DNA of 64,000 bases from Coccinella septempunctata (GCF_907165205.1 NC_058196.1:538501-602500), one strand, 5' to 3'. Counted from the first letter of the stretch, positions 48,088 through 57,450 are shown. Numbers and translations: made by a program. Notes: generated from the sequence alone by a model not told the origin.

Positions 48088-51000
48088 TATTTAAGTCTGA
48101 TACTCGAAAGCGTGTTCTGAGGGCCTGCATGCAATAGTCTCAAATGTTCTGATTTCAACAAAAGTGTTGAAATATGATTTTTAGAAGGAAGTAATATGGG
48201 AAATCTTTGATTGAAGGGAAGAATAGCATTTGAGAGTCTACCTCCAACTCTCAGAATACCTATGGAATCGATAAATGGATTGAGTTTTTGAATAACTTTG
48301 TTTTTCAATATCTTTTCGTTCTTTATATTTCCTATTTCACAGGAAAAATACCGTCGTTGAGTAACTTCAACAATTTTGATCTCTGCTGAGTTGAGTTCAG
48401 TAACAGATAACGAATCAATCAATTTTTTGAATGGTCTTCTGCAATTTTGAATGAATCTGAGGCAATAGGCCATTACCCTTTTTAAGTGAAATAAATCAGA
48501 ATACTGTGTGAAAACATCATAAATATCCAAAGTGTTTTGAACGAAATGAACAGTTTTCTTTTGCTCTAGAAGATTACCAAAGAATTCCTTGACATTGAAT
48601 AGGGTTAAATCAAGGTCTGGTTGAAAAAAGAAACTGGGACCGTGCCACCACAAATCTGAGACTATCAATTGTGCTGGCAATGTACCTCTGGAGAGTAAAT
48701 CAGCAGGATTTAGTTTGGAACTTATATGTCTCCATGTGGCACCTTTTGAATTTTCTTGGATTTGAGCTACCCTATTAGAAACAAACACAGACCAACGGGA
48801 TGGATGAGATCGGATCCATGCTAACACTATTTCTGAATCAGACCATAGATTAATGGAATCAATATTTTGTAAGTGGGATGACAATGAATTAGAGATTTTT
48901 GAAATTAGTTTTGATAAGAGTACAACTCCCATCAATTCTAGTTTAGGTATAGATAAGATTTTCAATGGTGCAACACGACTTTTAGCTGTTATCAGCTTTG
49001 AAGAGACAGATTTATTCAAATAGACTGTCCTTAAATAAATACAGGCTCCATATGCCTGAGAGCTGGCATCGGCAAATCCGTGAATTTCATGTCGTAAAAT
49101 TTTTGATTCAAATTGAAGAATAGTTCTTGGAATTTTTAATTGGGAAAGCATTGAAAGACCTTTTAAGGCAGTCTTCCAATCAAAAAGAAGTTCTGAACTT
49201 ATGTTTTCATCCCATCCAATTTTTGAAATCCAAATTTTTTGCAAGAGAATTTTCAAACTAACAACAAAAGGATTTATGATTCCTAGAGGATCATAAATGG
49301 ATGCTATGGTGGAGAGAACTTCTCGTTTACTATAAGATTCTTTCATTGAAAATTTTGGCAATGCAATTCTAAAATTATCAGACCGCGAATCCCATAGCAT
49401 ACCTAAAATTTTGTTTGAAGATTTTCCTGAATCTAAAGTATAATTTTCCTTGTGAGAATTTTTTGAAATAGAATTTAAGAATTCCTGAGAATTTGAATCC
49501 CACTTGTGGAGTGATATGCAAGCTGATTGTAAGCAATTAGTGAGTTGATGGTGAGCCTCAATCAAAGTTGATACATCATGACAGCCAAAAAGAAAATCAT
49601 CCACATAACAGGAGTTCAGAATTGCTTCGCTTGCGAGAGGAAATTTCTCCCTATTTTGCATTGCTAGTTCTTTTAAGCATCTTGTACTTATGAAGGGGGC
49701 TGAATTTGTGCCATAAGTAACTGTTTTCAATTCTATACACTTCAGTTTATCTTGAGGATTGTCACGCCACAAGATGTTCAATAAATATGTGTGATTAGGA
49801 TTTATTTGAATTTGCCTAAACATTTTTTCAATGTCAGCAATAAGAACGTACCTGAATGTACGAAAACATATTAATATATCGAATAAGTCTGGTTGTACAG
49901 TATAACCTTTAAGCATAATATCATTAAGAGAAAAACCAGTTGAGGTTTTCATAGAACCATCAAATACTACACGAAGCTTAGTTGTGATACTTTGATCACG
50001 AATGACACAATGATGAGGTACGAAATATTTGTTAAGGGATAATTCATTGGTTAGAGTTAAAGGTACAATTGCTGCATGTCCTAAGGATAAATATTCATTG
50101 ATGAATTCTGAATATTGGGCCTTTCGTTCAGGGAAACTTTCAAGTCTCTTTTCTAAATTTAAAAATCTCTTTTTTGCTTGAGAGAATGAATCACCTAGTT
50201 TGGAAGGTTCATTTGGACCTTTGAATGGTAGGTCAACCTGAAATCTACCAGACGGCAACCGAATGGTTGTGTCTTTGAATATTTGTTCAGCTTGTTGCTC
50301 TGCTTGAGTCAATATAGATTCAGATTGAATTTGTACTTCTTCAATTTCCCAAAATTTGGTTAAAGTATCATTCAACATATCATCTGGATTGGCAGTAGGT
50401 TCTGTACATTCGAATAAATATTGTGATGCATTTAAATGAGTTGCACGAGACATGCATCCTGACTGAGGAATATTTCCAGCAATTAAATATCCTAGATGTG
50501 AATTTTGAAGAACAGGCAATCCAGGACCTAATTTAATTATACCATCAGTAATGATGTCAAAGTATATGTCTGCACCCAAAAGTATATCAACATTAGATGG
50601 AGTGTTGAAATGGATATCTGCTAATTGAATGTTTATTGGAATAGGAATAGAACTCAAACTAATTGGTAACTGTGGTTGTTTACAAGTTATAGTTTTAAGA
50701 ACAGCACAAGAAACACTAAATTTTCGGTCGGTGTGTACTAATGAGTGAATTTTTAGATCAATCATTCTATTTGACATAGAACATCTTTGAGAGATACCGG
50801 AAATTTGAATTTTCTGGTCATAAGTTTTGAGATTGAGTTTTCTAACTAAATCTTCAGTTACAAATGATGTTTGACTTGCTGAGTCTGTCAAACAACGAGC
50901 TATAATTGTCTGGTTGTGAGAATTATACAATTTGACACATGCCGTAGCTAGAAGCACTTCATTATTAGAGGACTGTACTGAAAGAGAAGACAAATTTTGA

Positions 51001-52379
51001 GCAGAAGAATCAACCTCTTCTCGCACTGGAATGTATGGTTGAGCACTAGTGGATAAATGGGAAGATGCTTGCGTCGAACTAGTTGATCTGGATGGTTCAT
51101 CATGAGATCTGGAATGGGAAAATGAATTTCGAGATGAATTCTTATTGAAATGCAATAAACTATGATGAGACCTTTGACAATTGGAACATTTGCGTTGACT
51201 AGAACATGACTGAACAGTATGGCCTAATGAAAGACAATTCAAACAGGCATTTTTTGCTTTAGCAGCAGCATGACGATCGTTTGGAGATAAATTCAGGAAC
51301 CTTTCACAGGAATATATTCTGTGCTCATCGGTACCACAGATGAAACATTTGAAGAATTTAGTTTTATCTGAAGTATCAACAGGATAAGAACTACGAGAAG
51401 TATTATTATTTTTGTGCGAAGAATTTAATTTTGAATTTTGAGTTGACTCACTCAAATTTTCGAGAACCTTATATTTTCTTTCTAAAAATTGTATAAATTC
51501 TGGGAGCGTTGGAAAATCGCGAACATTTCTTTTCCCTTCAAATTCTTTTCTTAAACCAAAATCTAGCTTCTGTGTGAAAATTTGAATAAGGATCAAGTCA
51601 GTAAGTTTTTCTGATAAATTATAGGTGTTTAAAGCTGCCAAATTTGTTTTAATTTGTGAAATAAAGTTTCTCAGATTGTTATCATTACCTTTTGTTAAGG
51701 ATGGAACATTCAGTAAATTTCTTATATATGCGTTAACAATTAGGTATTTATTATCGAATCTATCCCTCAACGTATTAATAGCTATGGGAAAGTTCAACCC
51801 GATCACTTCCAAATTTTCTATGAGTTGTAATGGCTCCCCTGTTAGAGCAGAATTCAGATACATTAATTTTTGAACATTAGATAATTTTTGATTATTTGTT
51901 ATCAGTGCAGTGAATAGTTCGAAGAAGCTTGGCCAGTGTTTGATATCGCCCGAGAAATTTGGAATAGAAATTTCAGGTAACTTTATACTTGAATGAGATA
52001 TTGTAGACCGATTATCAGTTGAAGAATTGGATTGTTGAGTGTCCTCAGACTGATTAACAATTTTAGTTACAAAAGAAATCAAATCAAAATATTTCTCTTC
52101 CATAATTTCTCTGTCTTGATGATGTGATTCATAATCCATAACCTCTAATTCAGTTTGAAAATTGTCATAGTCTTTGAAAATTTGCATTAGTTGTTCCAAA
52201 CGTAATTTACATTGAACAATATCAAGAGGTTTATCTTGTTTGAACCAATTTTCCATTCTAGTCATCTTGGCTTTAACTATACCTCTGTTTTTAATCAGAG
52301 TTCTCACTTCATCATCGACTTCACTCGATTTTGAATCATCTTCAGACATTGTAATTGTTATAAGCACAGTAGAAAACAA
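48057..52379 (-). CDS. gag-pol: BEL/Pao Gag-Pol polyprotein (Gag, protease, RT, RNase H, integrase start)
   Basis: The 1440-codon frame encodes, in order: a charged N-terminus; a Gag domain of the DUF1759 type (about 135-300, LPEISIPNFSGD); two CX2CX4HX4C zinc knuckles (C345-C358 and C379-C392) and a third Cys/His cluster (398-410); an aspartic protease with D499-S-A-S; reverse transcriptase with D849 and the YVDD motif at 925-928; RNase H with D1104, E1148 and D1181; and the HX4H of the integrase (H1412, H1417). This is the BEL/Pao single-polyprotein plan. The first ATG is at 52379; the ATG at residue 11 (52349, MSEDDSK) is the likelier start because the ten residues before it are hydrophobic and unlike Gag. 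The frame stops at 48057-48059, immediately after an A5 run, just before the integrase CX2C. Confidence 0.96.
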   Translation of the reverse strand: MFSTVLITITMSEDDSKSSEVDDEVRTLIKNRGIVKAKMTRMENWFKQDKPLDIVQCKLRLEQLMQIFKDYDNFQTELEVMDYESHHQDREIMEEKYFDLISFVTKIVNQSEDTQQSNSSTDNRSTISHSSIKLPEISIPNFSGDIKHWPSFFELFTALITNNQKLSNVQKLMYLNSALTGEPLQLIENLEVIGLNFPIAINTLRDRFDNKYLIVNAYIRNLLNVPSLTKGNDNNLRNFISQIKTNLAALNTYNLSEKLTDLILIQIFTQKLDFGLRKEFEGKRNVRDFPTLPEFIQFLERKYKVLENLSESTQNSKLNSSHKNNNTSRSSYPVDTSDKTKFFKCFICGTDEHRIYSCERFLNLSPNDRHAAAKAKNACLNCLSLGHTVQSCSSQRKCSNCQRSHHSLLHFNKNSSRNSFSHSRSHDEPSRSTSSTQASSHLSTSAQPYIPVREEVDSSAQNLSSLSVQSSNNEVLLATACVKLYNSHNQTIIARCLTDSASQTSFVTEDLVRKLNLKTYDQKIQISGISQRCSMSNRMIDLKIHSLVHTDRKFSVSCAVLKTITCKQPQLPISLSSIPIPINIQLADIHFNTPSNVDILLGADIYFDIITDGIIKLGPGLPVLQNSHLGYLIAGNIPQSGCMSRATHLNASQYLFECTEPTANPDDMLNDTLTKFWEIEEVQIQSESILTQAEQQAEQIFKDTTIRLPSGRFQVDLPFKGPNEPSKLGDSFSQAKKRFLNLEKRLESFPERKAQYSEFINEYLSLGHAAIVPLTLTNELSLNKYFVPHHCVIRDQSITTKLRVVFDGSMKTSTGFSLNDIMLKGYTVQPDLFDILICFRTFRYVLIADIEKMFRQIQINPNHTYLLNILWRDNPQDKLKCIELKTVTYGTNSAPFISTRCLKELAMQNREKFPLASEAILNSCYVDDFLFGCHDVSTLIEAHHQLTNCLQSACISLHKWDSNSQEFLNSISKNSHKENYTLDSGKSSNKILGMLWDSRSDNFRIALPKFSMKESYSKREVLSTIASIYDPLGIINPFVVSLKILLQKIWISKIGWDENISSELLFDWKTALKGLSMLSQLKIPRTILQFESKILRHEIHGFADASSQAYGACIYLRTVYLNKSVSSKLITAKSRVAPLKILSIPKLELMGVVLLSKLISKISNSLSSHLQNIDSINLWSDSEIVLAWIRSHPSRWSVFVSNRVAQIQENSKGATWRHISSKLNPADLLSRGTLPAQLIVSDLWWHGPSFFFQPDLDLTLFNVKEFFGNLLEQKKTVHFVQNTLDIYDVFTQYSDLFHLKRVMAYCLRFIQNCRRPFKKLIDSLSVTELNSAEIKIVEVTQRRYFSCEIGNIKNEKILKNKVIQKLNPFIDSIGILRVGGRLSNAILPFNQRFPILLPSKNHISTLLLKSEHLRLLHAGPQNTLSSIRLKYWPLDGLREK

Positions 52380-52466
52380 AGCTCAATAAAAATGAGACGA
52401 AATTTGCACGATGATAGTGCTACTTATCGAAAATCCAGCGATGAACTCGCTCAGTAGAAGTATTAA

Positions 52467-52751
52467 GCTAGATTCACAATCAATTCACGGGCCGAAGTGC
52501 ACTTCGGCACGGAAGCTTAGCAGATGGCGTTCTCCGTTACCATTCACAATGAAATTCAAGACAAAATTTCTTGCAAGTTGCAAACTATCACTTCGGCAAG
52601 GAATTTCGTGCCGGCTATAGATGATGCTGATGCTTATGTTTTGATCAGTTACATTTTTTATTCATTTGAGTATTTGGTTCCAAGATTATTGCGAATGGTA
52701 AATTTCGTGCCGAAGTGCACTTCGGCCCGTGAATTGATTGTGAATGCAGCT
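52467..52751. mobile_element. TTAA-flanked palindromic MITE in the BEL 5' leader
   Basis: TTAA stands at 52463-52466 and 52752-52755. Between them are inverted repeats of about 45 bp, each containing ATTCACAATCAATTCACGGG and then the perfect 18 bp palindrome GCCGAAGTGCACTTCGGC. The 285 bp element has no coding frame; open stretches here come from the palindromes. The TTAA target is typical of piggyBac-type elements. It lies between the primer-binding site and the gag start, so it would lengthen and structure the leader RNA. The piggyBac assignment rests on the target site alone. Confidence 0.8.
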
Positions 52752-52868
52752 TTAAACAACCAGCTGTCACCCGAATCCTCTGTCTTCTGGGGGTGATTAA
52801 AATCCAACCATGAAACAGCAAACCTCTTCACTACTCCTCGGGATAGGAATTGAAATCAACCTTCACTC

Positions 52869-52892
52869 TCAAATACGGCTCGAATTGGACCA
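52869..52892 (-). other. Primer-binding site, tRNA-Tyr-like
   Basis: Read on the minus strand, six bases after the 5' LTR, the sequence is TGGTCCAATTCGAGCCG followed by TATTTGA. The complement of the usual eukaryotic tRNA-Tyr 3' end is TGGTCCTTCGAGCCGG, followed by ATTTGA in some insects. The match is close except for two extra A after TGGTCC and one further base. The assignment is from memory of tRNA-Tyr and is inference. Confidence 0.6.
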
Positions 52893-52898
52893 AATTTA

Positions 52899-53155
52899 TG
52901 TATCCATTCAATAAGATGAACACATAAATATTTGTGTTGCTGGTTTTTATTAGGGAACGAAGAATTGAACAATACTGTAGGTCGGTCCTGGTCACTCAAC
53001 GAATATTCTTTTTAGAATTGATTATTTTAGGATAGAAAATTGAAAAGCTTCTGATGAATTGACTGATGTATTTTCGACTGTCTTTTTATATTAACGAATC
53101 ACCCTAGTAACTAATATGACATGAACACGCACGCTATTTTAATGAAAATTAAACA
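52899..53155 (-). repeat. 5' LTR of the BEL/Pao element
   Basis: It appears identical to 46684-46940. On the minus strand it holds a TATA box, an initiator and, further on, AATAAA (plus-strand 52946-52951), giving a U3-R-U5 order. It is followed on the right by the GTTGC target duplication at 53156-53160. Confidence 0.95.
53062..53090 (-). promoter_or_regulatory. LTR core promoter: TATA box and arthropod initiator
   Basis: On the minus strand TATAAAAAG begins at 53090, and TCAGT, the arthropod initiator, lies at 53066-53062. The distance from the first T of the TATA box to the initiator A is 26 bases, which is within the normal range for RNA polymerase II. This predicts a transcript start at about 53064. 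The second copy in the 3' LTR has the same bases. Confidence 0.7.
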
Positions 53156-53160
53156 GTTGC

Positions 53161-53695
53161 AAAAAATTCATTATCCTCATTTAGGGACTTATAAATTCAT
53201 TCTTCGTTTAATTTTAGCCAATAATTTTGTGTGTCAGAGGAGTAGAGTAGAGAGAGATGCAAAAAAGAGAATTTTTTTAAGAAACTTTGGAGTATAAAAG
53301 GAAAACTATTTTTGAATCAAAAAAATCTCCAATAAAATCAGTGAACTTGGAGTCTATCAAATCGGATGCATAACTGTGAGGAAAATTAAATCCGAAGCGA
53401 TTGCATACAAGGACAGAAATGAAGATGATATAATAGATTTGATAAAAAGGAAATAGATCACGGAGAATACATTCAAGAAGTTTGTTTGCCATTCAACGTA
53501 AAACTTTAAAGCAAAGAATTGTTCGGCGTAATTGAAAGCGAGTCGAAAAATGAACTCCCAATTTTATATGTTCGTCGTTGTTAGAAAGCCCAAATTTCTT
53601 GAAAAAATGAAGAGAGTATTTTTGTATTGTATTTCTCGTTTTCGAAATGATATCTTCGCATCATTTCGTGAAAAAATATTTTAAAATCTTCAATG
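53161..53695. other. Spacer between BEL and the hAT-type element
   Basis: No gene is supported. A plus-strand stretch around 53350-53455 is open for about 50 codons and includes GVYQIGC, which faintly recalls the start of GIY-YIG domains in Penelope-like elements, but the YIG core is absent. It may be decayed transposon sequence. Confidence 0.3.
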
Positions 53696-53703
53696 ATTTT
53701 AGG

Positions 53704-54391
53704 CAGGGCCGCCGTCAGGACCGGAAAACCAGGCACCCTGCCGGAGCGGCACATTCTGGGGGCGGCAAAACAGTTCTTTAACGATACCAATTTTTCCACA
53801 CCAAATTTTTTTTTCTTCAAAATCGAAAAGAAGAACATTATTAATTATTAGAGTGGAATCGAAAACGCGGCTTTTTGCGCTTGGTCGCCAAACAATTCAC
53901 ATATATTCTCAAAGTACCGGATGAAATGCATTTCAACCAGAAACAAGGGGAATACCGTCAGATGGAAAACGATCAAAGATGCCGCATTCTACTCATAAAT
54001 AACCCTTTACAATAGTACATCGTGTTTATAAGAATTGAGACTGTTGTAGATTTTCATATATCTCTATATCTGTGGAGTTTATAATTTAAAATTTTCAAAC
54101 GTTTCACTGTATATATTTTACAGTATGATACCGGCGCCGGCGTTGTTAGTAGATATATAGCCCACTCTTTTGTATTCCTTTTTTCTTATCCTTTTTTTAG
54201 ATTCAACATTTACTGAATTTATAAAAAAGACTGATCTCTAAATATCTACATTTTGAACAGGTTGTACGTTATTTCATAAAGAATTATGTACTTGGACTCA
54301 ATGTAGTCACAGTAAGGTGCCAAAATAACATTTTGCATGGACGGCGAAGTTTTATTTTGCCGGGGCGGCAAAATGTCTGGCGGCGGCTCTG
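53704..54391. mobile_element. Non-autonomous hAT-type element, 688 bp
   Basis: The left end is CAGGGCCGCCGTCAG and the inverted right end reads CAGAGCCGCCGCCAG, 13 of 15 matching. The flanks are ATTTTAGG (53696-53703) and ATTTTAGA (54392-54399), an 8 bp target duplication with one mismatch, as expected for hAT. GC-rich subterminal parts contain repeated GGGGCGGCAAAA motifs. No transposase frame is present. Confidence 0.8.
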
Positions 54392-54499
54392 ATTTTAGAG
54401 TATTTTGTGAAGAACATAATAGGTGGCCAGTATTTGGAGTAGTCGTGAGCGACTTCAGTTATGCTAATTTACATGTAATGAGCTAATCTTGCAATATAA

Positions 54500-54754
54500 A
54501 TACACCCTAGAAAAATTACAAAACTAAGACATCCCAAGAACACACTCCACAACCCACCCAATGAACTTTTATACCAGATAACAGAAGTAGAACCAATACT
54601 GGAAAGAATGCAAAGACTCGACAAAAAATTCATCGCTAACCAACACAATATCAACATAATCGAACCATTGATACACCACTGCAATAGAGAGTTTGCACCA
54701 AAGGCAAAGTTACCAGCTTTGCCACTTTTCGAACATCTGAAATCATTACCATAA
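54500..54754 (+). pseudogene. C-terminal remnant of a non-LTR retrotransposon ORF2
   Basis: An 84-codon open stretch ends at the stop 54752-54754. It contains KLRHPKNTLHNPPNELLYQ, then EPILERMQRLDKKFI and LPLFEHLKSLP. This pattern of a basic LRHP segment, an NPPNELLY-like turn and a helix with ERM.RL..KF is what is seen after the RT domain in Jockey/CR1-like LINEs. A stop codon at 54497 precedes it and the RT catalytic part is absent, so the copy is 5' truncated or decayed. A longer minus-strand frame over the same bases is only its antisense shadow. The clade is uncertain. Confidence 0.55.
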
Positions 54755-54868
54755 AAATAATCATTACCTCCCAATAGTTTACAATAAGCTTCATGTGAAA
54801 CAATACTGTATTTAACTGGCTGGAAGACTCCGATCGATAGCCGTTTGATTGTCAAATCAATAAATTTA

Positions 54869-54903
<35 letters not shown>

Positions 54904-54904
54904 C
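54755..54904 (+). repeat. LINE 3' tail with AATAAA and (TC)14 microsatellite
   Basis: After the ORF2 stop, about 115 bases of 3' UTR lead to AATAAA at 54859-54864, then to a (TC)n run of about 14 units at 54872-54900 ending CCCTCC. Microsatellite-like tails are common at the 3' end of non-LTR elements. Confidence 0.6.
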
Positions 54905-55584
54905 TAGAATATCTCCAGAAGTGTTTCGTCATATGTACAGGTTAGAAAGATTTTCCGGATTCATGCATAACTATTCATTTGTGTTGACATTTCATTGCAT
55001 TTCATTAAAGTTATTAGTGAACACGCTGATGATAGAAATACAGGCAACTTTTTTCAAATCAAAGATCTAATAGCTAGGTATTGAGGGTAGAGACTACCCT
55101 CCATATAGCTAGGGCTATGAACTTTGAAGCTGAATAATGGTTTCATCATTTTTCTGTTCTTTCATTGAACCCGTTCGTGAATGACGGATGACTATATGTT
55201 TCAACTTTATACAGAAGTAAAAAACCGGGAGTTTCTTCATGAAAAGCATTATGAATTGAGAAATATGAAAGAGATTGGGGAAAAATTCAAGACCCTTCAC
55301 ACGAAAAGTCCATTTATAATAATTTCTCGAAATTAGCTCCGAAAGTTACAAGTTTAGCCGGGTCCAGAGAAGAAAGAAAAGAATTATTCCTTCAATACTA
55401 AGTTTTTCGAACTGATTCTGACACATATATAGGAACCATTTCGTCCCCTTCGAAATGCAATTAATATTTAAAAAAACTGATAGACCTCATGTAAGCAACG
55501 GATAAAACAGGCAAATTAGACATTAGACCGACCTCAGCGTCCTCTCCGATACTCAATATCCTCTGACCAACAATGTATTCAGTC
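54905..55584. other. Unique spacer, nothing recognised
   Basis: No domain, repeat or convincing frame is seen. A 61-codon minus-strand frame at 55115-55300 has no recognisable motif and is probably chance. Confidence 0.5.
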
Positions 55585-55847
55585 GTATTCGGGTTCGGCT
55601 TTCTGACAGTCCGAGAATTGTTCTAGGACTGCGCAAAACTCTTGCGCCCTAGTATTAAATCCTCTGCGCAGTTCTAGAACCATCCTCGGACCGTCCAAAA
55701 GCCGAACCCGAATACAGCTTTCGGGTTCGGCTTTTGGACGGTCCGAGAATTGTTCTGAAACTGCGCAAAACTGTTGCGCCCTAGTATAAAATCCTCTGCG
55801 CAGTTCTAGAACCATCCTCGGACCGTCCAAGAGCCGAACCCGAATAC
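55585..55847. repeat. Tandem pair of 132 bp hairpin units
   Basis: Each unit is a long imperfect palindrome. The outer arm reads GTATTCGGGTTCGGCTTT, then TCCGAGAATTGTTCT and ACTGCGCA; the inverse follows as TGCGCAGTTCTAGAACC, ACCGTCC and AAGCCGAACCCGAATAC. The loop holds TTGCGCCCTAGTAT. Units run about 55585-55715 and 55716-55847. The minus-strand frame across them is a 44-residue repeat caused by the duplication. This looks like a dimerised foldback MITE. Confidence 0.85.
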
Positions 55848-55850
55848 AGC

Positions 55851-55964
55851 TCAAATCTCCACTGTTGTGTCATCAACAAATTTTATGGTCTTGACTTCAG
55901 GAACATAATCAGGCAGATCGTTAAAATAAACTATAAATAAAGCAGGACCAAGGGAGTTTTTTGC
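55851..55964 (-). pseudogene. Fragment of a non-LTR reverse transcriptase
   Basis: On the minus strand this reads NSLGPALFIVYFNDLPDYV, then KTIKFVDDTTVEI and a stop at 55851-55853. The SxLGPxLFxxYxNDLP and FxDDT motifs are the conserved palm motifs of LINE reverse transcriptases. The usual FADD is FVDD. It is cut by the hairpin pair on its downstream side and no upstream RT motifs were seen, so it is a short relic. It is in the opposite orientation to the LINE tail at 54500-54754 and so comes from another insertion. Confidence 0.7.
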
Positions 55965-56233
55965 AGAAGCAGTGTGAACATACGTAATGAGTAATTAAAA
56001 CAGCATAATTATATACTATTATAACAACGGATGGTGTATATATAAAATAATTAATTAAGTGTATGAATAAAACAATAAATAATGTGTATATAGATAAAAT
56101 CAATGTAAAGTTAAAATATACAAAAAAAAATACGAACAAGCAACACATATGTAGAGAATCACTTCGGCAACTCATTCTTCGAATTCCAAATCCCACCAGA
56201 GAATTATAAGTATCTGCGTAAAAATCCCACGCC
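55965..56233. other. AT-rich spacer, nothing recognised
   Basis: The region is rich in A and T with short low-complexity stretches. The long minus-strand frame at 55921-56265 is hydrophobic because of base composition and shows no motif. Confidence 0.4.
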
Positions 56234-56404
56234 ATGGCACAAGAAATATGGAGTAAAAAACCCAAAATTATTGAGTCCTATTTTCTCGGAAATTATCTAA
56301 AACTTTTGAAATCTATAAATGTGGAATTAGAAAATGCTCTTGATGATATACCCAAAAATGAAATTGTACCCAATAATGATGATAATAACCAGGACCGACG
56401 CTAG
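56234..56404 (+). CDS. Small ORF, 56 codons, unknown
   Basis: An ATG in a good context (GCCATGGC) starts a frame encoding MAQEIWSKKPKIIESYFLGN, then a helical leucine-rich stretch, and an acidic/asparagine-rich end (PNNDDNNQDRR) before TAG. A second frame just upstream (about 56130-56296) is also open, so the coding evidence is weak. No family is recognised. It could be an exon of a decayed transposon or chance. Confidence 0.2.
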   Translation: MAQEIWSKKPKIIESYFLGNYLKLLKSINVELENALDDIPKNEIVPNNDDNNQDRR

Positions 56405-56800
56405 CCAAACTGGCTCCTTATATATTAGGCAAAACTTTAAAACTAACAAAAAATTTACTTTGACGAATTGCGTAAACTGAGTATCATAAATGACAACTTT
56501 TCTAAAGAAATCAATCAGTAGATAATGGATGAGACATATCCAACAACAAAAATTAGCATATGTAGTTTCGAAATAGTACAAAAACTTTTATTCTCGATAA
56601 AGGTGAAAGACGAATTTGCGAATTTTTTCTTAAAGGTCTGCGAAAATTGAGGGGGAGATTTTTCATGTAAACTAAAGCAGCTTTTTCTTCGGAAAGTTTC
56701 GATCTGTATGAGAATGAGTAGAAAAATTCTTACTATGCAGGAGTGCAGGAGGTTTGAAAGAATGGCATTTTGTGGGGATCTACCAGCAATAAGCCTACAA
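56405..56800. other. Spacer before the right repeat arm, nothing recognised
   Basis: No gene or element end is seen. The minus-strand frame at 56327-56581 is hydrophobic and without motifs. Confidence 0.4.
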
Positions 56801-57450
56801 TAGATATGAAAACTTGAACCTTCTTAGTCACTTTTATACGAAGAGTCTACTAACAGAACCTTTTTTCAAACTCAAAAATGACAAATTCATTGAAAGTTTG
56901 CATTTAAAAAGAAACGAAAGTTCGCCTAATGTTTCGAAATGAAAAAATATTTGGTGCTTGTCAGTGGATTCTGCTTAAAAAAGGGCCTGTAAATGGTTCT
57001 TCAACTTCAAAGACAAAAAAGTTATGAGAACTTTTCGAAATCGTCAAAATTTAATTTTTTGATAATAACTGAAAAACGGTTTTCACCGTTCTTTGTTTGT
57101 CTGAAAAAGAGCTCGAGAATGAGTTATCCGTTATCTTCCAGCTGCCATAGTTTTCGAGTTTCCCTCAGTAGACGAAGAATTTTGCCCACCCTGTATATGG
57201 TTTTACCCATCCTCATGAAAACGACAAGTTTTCTTCCAATTCCAAACGGCTCACAGCGGCATCTCCAGAGAAAGCGCATTATGTCGTAAATCAGATGTGT
57301 CAAGATTGCCGTTTCTATCCAATAGGAAGAAGGCGCACATGTGTTTTGAACTTCCCTAATTCGCAGGTGGTCATCTAGAGATATTGTAATATAAATTAAT
57401 TAATTAATTAATAACGCACCAATTTTATTATCGAATCTGTATATATCAGA
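56801..57450 (-). repeat. Right arm of the 640 bp inverted repeat
   Basis: This is the reverse complement of 45541-46180 with scattered substitutions and small indels, for example an extra AAAG near 57107. It ends at ATATATCAGA, immediately followed by minus-oriented satellite at 57451. The left arm is instead 513 bp from its nearest satellite. Confidence 0.85.

Larger units (their letters stand above)
46684..53155 (-). mobile_element. BEL/Pao LTR retrotransposon, near full length, 6472 bp
   Basis: Two 257 bp LTRs that appear identical base for base flank Gag, protease, RT, RNase H and integrase coding in the BEL/Pao order, all on the minus strand. The LTRs start and end with TG/CA. The 5 bp target duplication GTTGC is perfect at 46679-46683 and 53156-53160. 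Between the 5' LTR and the gag start are a primer-binding site and a 285 bp inserted palindromic element. No envelope gene is present: the coding ends at 47020, 80 bp before the 3' LTR. LTR identity implies a very young insertion. The coding region is interrupted once by a frame change near 48060, so this copy may not be autonomous. Confidence 0.97.

Noticed and set aside
51625..52796. Plus-strand ORFs within and beside BEL
   Set aside because: One is the antisense of gag; the others fall in the 5' leader and the palindromic MITE.
53277..53492. Minus-strand ORF and a plus-strand GVYQIGC stretch as a GIY-YIG remnant
   Set aside because: The YIG core and following catalytic residues are missing and the match is a few residues; not enough to call.
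54469..54855. 128-codon hydrophobic minus-strand ORF resembling a membrane protein
   Set aside because: It is antisense to a recognisable LINE C-terminus on the plus strand; the hydrophobicity follows from that.
55579..55854. 91-codon minus-strand ORF with internal protein repeat
   Set aside because: It is the tandem hairpin DNA repeat read in frame.
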